11,880 nucleotides of DNA from positions 1 through 11,880 of the forward strand of contig JAHFUF010000075.1 of NCBI GenBank assembly GCA_023265235.1, read 5' to 3'. This stretch comes from Blastocatellia bacterium (GTDB lineage Bacteria > Acidobacteriota > Blastocatellia > Chloracidobacteriales > JADJPF01). Numbering within the stretch: the stretch's first letter is position 1; every line of letters begins with the position of its first letter. The position numbers and the translations under genes were made by a program. The notes below the pieces were generated by a model, which searched no databases, had not been told where the DNA came from, and saw only the letters and a list, made by a program, of their open reading frames with translations. Positions 1 to 7,600 of the stretch are shown here, piece by piece.

Positions 1-396
1 TAAATATAAATAATTGTCATGTGCTGCATTTTGAATAAGTTCCCCCGTCTCCCACCTTGCTAAAGAAGCCTCTCCTATTTGAGTAAGCTGAGCAAATTGC
101 GCACGAGTAAACCCATAGTTTTTTCTTAAAGAATTTATTTCATTAGGAGTCATGACTCCTAAATAACGACAAATAACTTCATGTTGTATGTCCTCTGCTT
201 CAAAATCAGTATATTCAAAACCGCAATCTTGGCATTTGCGCACTGGAGTACTAGCTTCAAGTTCAACAAATTTGCTTGCTGTTCCGTACTTAAATTTATC
301 TATAACAACCTCTGTTTTAACATTTGTTGATTTACAATCAGGACACTCAAAAATCCTATTTATAGAATTAAAATCAAGAACATTACTTTTGTTCAT
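1..396 (-). CDS. MqsA/YgiT-type zinc-finger and HTH antitoxin (3' end beyond window)
   Basis: This reading frame runs from ATG at 396 to the left edge without a stop, giving 132 residues. The N-terminal half has two Cys pairs (CPDC at 18-21 and CQDC at 55-58) spaced like the YgiT/MqsA zinc-binding domain. Residues about 83-122 form an XRE-like helix-turn-helix with LRKNYGFTRAQFAQL and ASLARWETGELIQ. In this family the zinc domain neutralises the toxin and the HTH binds the operon operator. The gene lies downstream of a small protein on the same strand, the toxin-then-antitoxin order seen in mqsRA. An in-frame stop lies three codons upstream (TAA TGT AAA ATG), so ATG 396 is the natural start. 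It has no good Shine-Dalgarno; a strong AAAAGGAG lies at 451-458, too far away for it. The family call is confident; whether a C-terminal extension follows cannot be seen. Confidence 0.8.
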   Translation of the reverse strand, partial: MNKSNVLDFNSINRIFECPDCKSTNVKTEVVIDKFKYGTASKFVELEASTPVRKCQDCGFEYTDFEAEDIQHEVICRYLGVMTPNEINSLRKNYGFTRAQFAQLTQIGEASLARWETGELIQNAAHDNYLYL

Positions 397-499
397 TTTA
401 CATTATTAGTGAAATATCTTGAGCTATATTAGGCAAAGAAATAACACTATCTCCTTTTACTATTGATTACAAATCACTACAACTTTCTCTCGTTTTTAC

Positions 500-853
500 T
501 CAGCGTATAGGCAAATGAAAGCTACGGCAATATATCATATTGCCTTTTAGTTGTACTTTAATATAGACATCTGGAAAGTTTTGATGCGCCTTAACAATCA
601 TTTCATAACCTTTTTCCCCTTTTGGGTTCTCTAAGGTTATTTCCCTAATTGGATATTGAGATTCTGCTAAATCTGCAATAAAGTGCCAAGCACTAATTTT
701 ATCAAAATACATACCTGTTTCAGGGTTAATCACTTCATCTGGGTTAAACCTACAAGGTAAATTATGCGGTACGATCCTACATTTCTTATCCCTAGCTAGT
801 TGTATTATCCTTTTTCTTACACCCTCAAGGTCAACATTTGTCAATTGTTCCAC
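500..853 (-). CDS. Small protein, probable toxin of the TA pair (MqsR-like position)
   Basis: It encodes up to 117 residues ending in TGA at 502-500 and is followed after 103 bp by the zinc-finger/HTH antitoxin, so by position it is the toxin. The only resemblance I see is a weak one to MqsR near the C-terminus: DVYIKVQLKGNMIYCRSFH compared with the MqsR ending VYLKITVIHDVLIVSF. MqsR is a ribosome-independent mRNA interferase; that activity is inferred here, not shown. The listed start is GTG at 853-851. A TTG at 844-842 is better placed, because AAAGGTGG (857-850) sits five bases upstream of it and would be a good ribosome site; that would give 114 residues. Transcription should start from the promoter near 908-935, leaving a leader of about 50 nt. 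A TA role is fairly likely; the biochemical class is uncertain. Confidence 0.6.
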   Translation of the reverse strand: MEQLTNVDLEGVRKRIIQLARDKKCRIVPHNLPCRFNPDEVINPETGMYFDKISAWHFIADLAESQYPIREITLENPKGEKGYEMIVKAHQNFPDVYIKVQLKGNMIYCRSFHLPIR

Positions 854-870
854 CTTTAGTTATATAAGTG

Positions 871-955
871 TCACTGTCAATATAAACCATCATATGATAT
901 ATTTATTATTATACTTGTATAAATATCATTGTCAATATAAGCTATCATATGATAG
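871..955. promoter_or_regulatory. Two-copy operator repeat with ATCATATGAT palindromes
   Basis: Two 29-bp direct repeats (871-899 and 926-954) match at 26 of 29 positions, 55 bp apart. Each contains TGTCAATATAA followed by the palindrome ATCATATGAT. In the right copy the palindrome extends to CTATCATATGATAG (942-955). The copies bracket the promoter core, as expected for autoregulation by an HTH antitoxin. The -35 hexamer is itself part of the right copy. The antitoxin as the bound protein is inferred. Confidence 0.65.
908..935 (-). promoter_or_regulatory. Promoter of the toxin-antitoxin operon
   Basis: On the minus strand TTGACA (935-930) and TATAAT (913-908) are both perfect sigma-70 hexamers with a 16-bp spacer. 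Expected transcription start is near 900, about 50 nt before the toxin start. Palindromic operator copies lie just upstream of the -35 and just downstream of the -10. Confidence 0.75.
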
Positions 956-970
956 TTTATATAATGAAAT

Positions 971-1111
971 TTAGTCTTGAGTTAGAAATCCTTGACTAGT
1001 CACTAATACCATAGCTAAATCAGAAGCTATTAAAGCCATTTGATGCTCAAATTTATCCTCATCAACAACCCTCCATATATTTTTAGCAATGGTAGCTGTA
1101 ATAAATTCCAT
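971..1111 (-). pseudogene. 46-residue ORF, possible remnant of a decayed gene
   Basis: The frame ATG 1111 to TAA 971 encodes 46 residues with ordinary amino-acid composition, including AKNIWRVVDEDKFEHQMALI. It stays open upstream of the ATG for about 13 more codons (IKVGYKCSLAE) until a TAG, and there is no Shine-Dalgarno. The adjacent frame upstream holds another open stretch (FYLRNYLTKVEYKSRV). This is the pattern of a gene broken by a frameshift, though a chance ORF is also possible. I recognise no family. Confidence 0.25.
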
Positions 1112-1243
1112 TTCTGCTAAACTGCATTTATACCCTACTTTTATACTCTACTTTAGTTAGATAGTTTCTCAGATAAAACAAGCATTTTATAAACATAAAT
1201 TCATTATTATTAGTCTTTTTTGCATTAGTTAATTGTAATTTTG

Positions 1244-1269
1244 ATTCTATTAATTTGCTGTAATAGAAT
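1244..1269. repeat. 9-bp inverted repeat in the TA-to-Roco intergenic region
   Basis: ATTCTATTA (1244-1252) and TAATAGAAT (1261-1269) are perfect inverted repeats around an 8-nt loop. There is no run of T after either arm, so it is not a canonical terminator. It lies just downstream of the 28-residue ORF. Its role is unknown. Confidence 0.35.
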
Positions 1270-1283
1270 AGCTTATTGGTAGA

Positions 1284-1370
1284 TTAATCTTTAGTAAAAA
1301 TAAATCCTATTACATTATTATTTTCTTTAATTGCTGATATATGTGATGAACTAGTTATATTTCTGATCAT
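1284..1370 (-). CDS. 28-residue small protein with strong ribosome-binding site
   Basis: ATG at 1370-1368 is preceded seven bases upstream by AAGGAGT (1384-1378), one of the best Shine-Dalgarno sequences in the window. The frame encodes 28 residues, beginning MIRNITSSSHISAI and ending VIGFIFTKD before TAA. The SSSHISAI stretch faintly recalls the start of KTSC-domain proteins (SSSNIAAIGY), which are about 60-70 residues long. The same frame continues after the stop as another 51 open codons. It may therefore be a genuine small protein or the intact 5' end of a gene now cut by a stop. Function is unknown. Confidence 0.4.
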   Translation of the reverse strand: MIRNITSSSHISAIKENNNVIGFIFTKD

Positions 1371-1603
1371 TATATTTACTCCTTATATATTGATTTTTTA
1401 GAGTAGATACATTTTCCAATAATCCAAGCCAAATTTATTACTATTGCTCTTTTTTTAACTGCTCCTATTTAGCATCAGTGACACTTGCTTACTTATAACT
1501 ATTCTGATCAAAAACACATGCTTACTTTATCGTGGTATTTTATGGTAAGATCCTATTGTAAGCTAATTATCTTTGTTCCTACCTATTATTACTATAAAAT
1601 AGT

Positions 1604-4600
1604 ATGACTACCCCATTACAAATTTGGCTAGAAAAGAAACTTTACTTAGAACAACAACTAGCTAGCAATGCTAATGCTAGCCAAAAGTTTGATTTGCGTG
1701 AACAAATTAAAGAATGCGACAAAGAAATTGCTAGACTACAATCCCAAACTACTCAAAACACTCAACCTATTGAAAGTAATGCTGGTGATAGCCAAACCAA
1801 TAATCCCCTTAATCCTATGCAAAATAACCAGGCAAATAATACTATCTCTGAGCAAGAACAACCAATAATAGCATTTAGACAAGGTGCTATTTCTACTATG
1901 ACGGTTGCTTTTATTCTCATTAGCGGGTTAAAACAAGTTGGTGGCTTAGAGTCTGTAGAACTATTAGCCAAACTTCATTCTGCTATTAAATCCTTTATTA
2001 ATAAGCAAAACTATCAGGGCATACAGGTATTAAGTAGTTTATTAGGAGCTATTGTTCTACTTCCTGATTCTCTTCAACTTAATACTATCAATTTGATTAT
2101 TAGTATTAATAACGAAATGAACTCTCTAGGTATACCAATTAGGGTTGGGATGTCTCGTGGTGATATTCAAGAATTGCTAGATGTTGATGGAAAAGCTAAT
2201 TTTATTGGTGTTGCTATTAATCATTCTGCTCGTTTAGCTACTAGTAATCTCACTACACATCCTGGCTTACTTGTTCATGATAGTTTGGCCAGTCACCTTC
2301 AATCTACACTCAGAGCTAGCCATTGGTTATCTGCTAGAAATAGTAACCGTTTATTTATTGAAGTTGAAGGAAAAAGAGATGAAAAGTTCCTTTGCTTTTA
2401 TCCATCAGAATCTATTTGGCCAACTCTATCAACAGTAACATACCCTTATGATGAAGAGTTTCAGCCTATAAGTAAAAATGCAGCAATTATTGCTTACGAT
2501 TTACCTAATTTCTCTGATGGCGACTTGAATCAATTAAGCCAAAGGTTTAGAGCTATTACTGATGTTTTCTTAACTCTGGTGACAAACACAAAACTACCAT
2601 TAAAATACTTTTACTTCTCTCCTGGTGGCGATGGCGGAGTACTAGTATTTACTGACTTGGATAAGAAACCTGTTTATGATTTAGCTAAAAACTTTGCTGA
2701 AAGGTTATTAATAGAATCACAGAATAAAAGCTCATTAATTTCAGCCGAATGTAGGATTGGCTTACATTATGGCACTATCTTGCTTTATGAAAATGCTCAA
2801 GGTTATTTACGTCCTACTGGTGAAGATATTTTTATTGCTGATGACCTGATGGCTGATAAGGACATTAAAAAACTAGGTAGCTTTGTTTTTACTGAAGAGT
2901 TTAAATCTGCTGTCAGCGGTGGTGATGATAGGTTTTTCTTTCAAATTTTCCAATCTGTTCCTGCTTTAAGTTTTCTTTCTAGAAATATTTCTAGATATGT
3001 TTTTAAGCCTACAACTCCAAAATTATCCTGTAGTGATTACCTAGCTTCTTTATCTCAAACAGATCTTTATTACTGGATAAAGCTTAATCTTTCTCCTAAG
3101 CAGATTGAGCAGGTTTGGTTTGCTTTGTTTAATGATCCAATAGGTAAAGATATTAAAAATAATCATATTAGCCATTGTATTATTGAGCTTTGTAATAAAG
3201 TACAAGAAAACTTGCTTTCATCAGATTTACACAAAGAACTATCCAAACAATCTCAAGAACCTTACCAGATTTTACCTACTGATAATAAGCGGGTACTAGA
3301 TCTAATTGAACAAGCTGGTAAAGAAAACCTTACTATTCTAGATCTTTCTTGCCAATCATTAAAAAATCTACCTGAGCAATTATTTACACTTATTGAGATA
3401 GAAAGATTATATCTAGCTGGTAATGAACTAACTGATTTACCTGAAGAAATCCCATCTCTAAGTAAACTGGAATACTTAGATTTATATAAAAATCAGCTTA
3501 CTTCTTTAACTGAAAAATTTGGTGAGCTTAACACCCTCAAATACTTAGACCTTTCATACAATAAACTAACTACATTACCTAGTGAATTTGGTAAGCTTAC
3601 AAATATTTATTATTTAGATATTTCATATAATAAATTGGTTACTGTACCTCAAGAATTCGGTAATCTTAACAACCTTGATTCTCTAAACATCTCATACAAT
3701 GAGCTAAATCAGATACCCAATGAATTTGGTAATCTTAACAAGCTTAAATCATTAGACCTTTCATATAACAGACTAAATGAACTACCTAGTGGGTTTGGTC
3801 AACTTACAAATCTTCAATCTCTTTATCTTTCACATAACCAACTAACTCAACTACCTAGTCAATTTGGTGGGCTTGTAAATCTTGAGTCTTTATATCTTTC
3901 ATCTAACCAGCTTACCCATCTTCCTAGTCAGTTTGGGCGACTTGCAAACCTACAATTTCTTTATCTCTCACATAATCAGCTAACTCAACTACCTAATGAG
4001 TTTGGGCAGTTAAATAATCTAAAAAGATTAAATATCAAAGAAAATAAACAAGAATTAGAAAGAACTATCCCACCAGAAATATTAGCTTTAGAAAACACTC
4101 CACAAAAAATTATTAGTTTTTTAAATCAAACTGTAAAAAATACTTTAAATGAAGCAAAAATGTTAGTAGTAGGTGAACCTGATATTGGCAAAACTTCCTT
4201 AGTAAAACGTTTAGTACATAATTCTTTTGATCCAAAAGAACCAATGACTAAAGGAATTGAGATAGAAAAAGGATGGTCTGTTAACACTACAAACGGAAAA
4301 CAAATAAAAGTAAACATCTGGGATTTTGGCGGACAAGAAATAATGCATGCTACTCATCAATTCTTTCTCACTAAAAGAAGCTTATATTTATTAGTTTTGC
4401 ATGGTAGACGTGATGAACAACAAAATAGACTAGATTATTGGCTAAAAACAATAAGACAATTTGCTGGTGATGCTCCAATCATTGTTGTTGTTAACCAAAT
4501 AGATATAGAAGTCCTAGAACTTGAGCGTAGAAAACTAAAAACCAAATATAATATTAAAGCCTTTTTGGAAACTTCTTGCCAAACAGGTGAAGGTATAGAC

Positions 4601-7600
4601 TCATTAAAGAAAAAAATTGTGGAAGAAATAAACCTATTACCTTTTATAGATACTCTATTGCCTCAAACTTGGTTTTTGGTAAAAAACCAACTAGAAGACG
4701 CTCAAAAACAAAAAGATTACTTAGACTACAAAAACTATGAAGAAATATGTCAAGACCAAGGTCTTGATCAACAAAGCCAAGAAACCTTAATAGATTTTTT
4801 GCATGATTTAGGAGTAGTACTGTGTTTTTACAAAGATTTACGAGTTCCAAGCACTCATATATTAAATCCTAAATGGGTAACAGATGCTGTTTATAAAATA
4901 CTAAATGATGATGGTTTATCAGCTAGTAAAGGTATTTTGAAAATCAGTGATCTAGATAAAATACTTAAACTGACAGAATACACTAGAGAGCATCAAAAAT
5001 TCATTATAGCTATGATGCGTAAGTTTGAACTTTGTCTAGATCTTGGTGATCCAAATCAAGGAAACTTATTGATTCCTGATTTATTACCTAAAGACCCTAC
5101 TGAGCTTGGAGACTGGCAAGATAGCCTAAAATTTCAATATCACTATGATTTTTTACCTAGTAGTATTATCTCTCGTTTTATTGTTAGAGTGAGTCCTCAT
5201 ATCCATGACAAAATCTACTGGCGTTATGGTGTTGTGATTGAGTTTAGGGATAAACCAAATAAAGCTTTAGTTAAAGCTGACCTAGAGGCTAGAAAGATTT
5301 TTGTTTCTATTAATGGCGTTGACAGCACTAAAGCTGAATTACTTTACTTAGTGCGTGTTGAGTTTGACAATATTCATGCCAGTATTCCTGGATTACAAGT
5401 CAATGAAAAAATTCCTATCCCAAAATATCCTAGTATCGTTACAGATTATAAACATTTACTTGTCTTAAAAGAAAAAAAAGTAATTCATTTTATTCCAGAA
5501 GGTTATGATCAACTGGTATCTGTTGATGAGCTTTTAGGTGTTATTGAAACAAAACCTACATTACCAGATAATATTAATGTCTCAGATAATATTTCAGATA
5601 ATATCTCAGATGTTGTTTTGCAAATTAGGAAGAATGTTTTTGCACAAATAACAGATGTTGTTAGTCCAAATATTATTAGCGAAATCACTACAAAATTTAA
5701 TCAACCAAAAACAGTCATTACAGCAACAAAACCAGTCCACATACTACACTTATCAGACATACATTTAGGAACAATTGAGCAAGGAAATATTTATTACAAC
5801 CAATTACAGCTTGATTTAACTAAAAACCTAAAACTGGCAACACTAAATTACTTAATAATATCGGGAGATATTGCTAATAAATCTACCAAGGATGAATATG
5901 AAGCTGCTTTTAATCTTATTAATCAAATTAAAGGAAATTTTGGTCTTAAGGATAAGCAAGTAATTGTCACTCCGGGTAATCATGATCTTAATTGGGATTT
6001 ATCAGAAGAAGCATATAGTTATGTGCCTAAGCGTAAACTGCCTTCAATACTAACAGATGCTTATATTCCAATAGAAACCGGCGCATTATTACGTGATGAA
6101 GAAGAATATAAGAAACGATTTGATAATTTTAGTGAATTTTATAGAGAAGTAACAGGAAATGCTTATCCAAGTAATTATGAGGATCAAGCTATTTTGCATA
6201 CATTTACACAGGATAGGTTATTAGTATTAGCCCTAAATTCAGCTTGGCAAATAGACCATCACTATACTAAACGAGCCAGTATTAACCAAGTCGCATTAGG
6301 TAAAGCATTAAATAATGTAAATAGTAGTAATTATCAAGATTGGTTAAAAATAGCCATATGGCATCATCCTATAAGTGGACAAGAAATGATGAATGCTGAT
6401 TTTGTTGAACAGTTAGCTGTAGCTGAAATTGAGCTATGTTTACATGGTCATATCCACCAAGCTATAGAAGGCTTTCATAAGTATGATGATAACCGTAGTT
6501 TAGCTATTATAGGTGGTGGAACATTTGGCGCACCTGCTAAAGCTCAAGTAACTGGTATTCCCTTGCAATATAACCTACTTGAACTTGATCCTAGCCCTAG
6601 TAAAGCTACTCTTACTGTTAAATCTCGTAAGAAAGAAAAGGTCGATGAAGCATGGTCTGCTGATGCTCGTTGGGGTGATAAAGAAGAACCTAAAGCTTTT
6701 TACACTATTAAACTTAAACATTCTCTCCAACAACAACCAAAATTAGTAGACATACCTACTAGTCCATTTGAATTTGATACTGTAAAAGTTGATGCAAAAG
6801 GAGAGATAAAAGAGAGAAATAAAAAAAGAGCGAAACAATTTATAGAAGAATTAGGTAATGGAGTTCAATTAGAGATGGTGGAAATCCCAGGTGGTAGTTT
6901 TATGATGGGGACAAGTCCTGATGATATAGAAAAAGTAGTAGCAGAATACAAGAGATATGACCGGAGTGAAGAACAAGCCCGTAGATGGGTAGTATGGGAA
7001 ACCCCACAACACAAAGTAACAATACCAGCATTCTATATAGGAAAATATCAAATAACACAAGCGCAATGGAAAGAAATAATTGGAAATAACCCTAGTAACT
7101 TCAAAGGAAATGACAATTTACCTGTAAAAACAATAAGTTGGGATGAAGTAATAGAGTTTTGTAAGAAATTGTCAGAGAAAACCAGTAAGACCTATCGCTT
7201 GCCAAGTGAAGCAGAATGGGAATATGCTTGCCGTGCTGGTAGTAATACAGCATTTGCATTTGGAGAAACAATAAACCCAGAGATAGTAAACTATGACGGT
7301 AATAGGCCATATGGAGAAGCACCAAAAGGAGAATATAGGCAAAAAACAATACCAGTAGGAAGCTTAGGAGTAGCCAACGAATTTGGTCTATATGATATGC
7401 ATGGTAATGTGTGGGAATGGTGTCAAGACCATTGGCATAATGATTACGCGGATGCACCAACAGATGGGAGTGCCTGGGAAATATCACCTAGTAATAATAC
7501 TAGCCGGGTCTTGCGTGGTGGTTCGTATTACTTCAATGCTTACTACTGTCGTTCTGCCGTCCGCTACTGGTTCGCACCGGACAAACGTATCGACAACTTC

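Larger units (their letters stand above)
1112..1603. other. Long AT-rich intergenic region upstream of the Roco gene
   Basis: Apart from the 28-residue ORF and the small hairpin I see no gene here. Close to the Roco gene are a 9-bp direct repeat TGCTTACTT (1486-1494 and 1519-1527, 33 bp apart), an extended -10-like TGGTAAGAT (1543-1551) without a convincing -35, and an inverted repeat ACTAT-AAA-ATAGT (1591-1603) that abuts the ATG. No Shine-Dalgarno precedes the giant gene. The promoter assignment is weak. Confidence 0.3.

Noticed and set aside
188..409. Plus-strand ORF of 73 codons near the left edge
   Set aside because: It lies antisense to the zinc-finger/HTH antitoxin, whose cysteine pairs and HTH make that frame clearly the real one.
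1745..2006. C-terminal Roco module as an active formylglycine-generating enzyme (residue numbers)
   Set aside because: The catalytic Cys pair of FGE is missing; the single Cys1982 aligns with the structural CRSA position, so binding is more likely than catalysis.
3323..4012. 69-bp periodic DNA as a CRISPR-like array
   Set aside because: The periodicity is fully explained by in-frame 23-residue leucine-rich repeats within one ORF.
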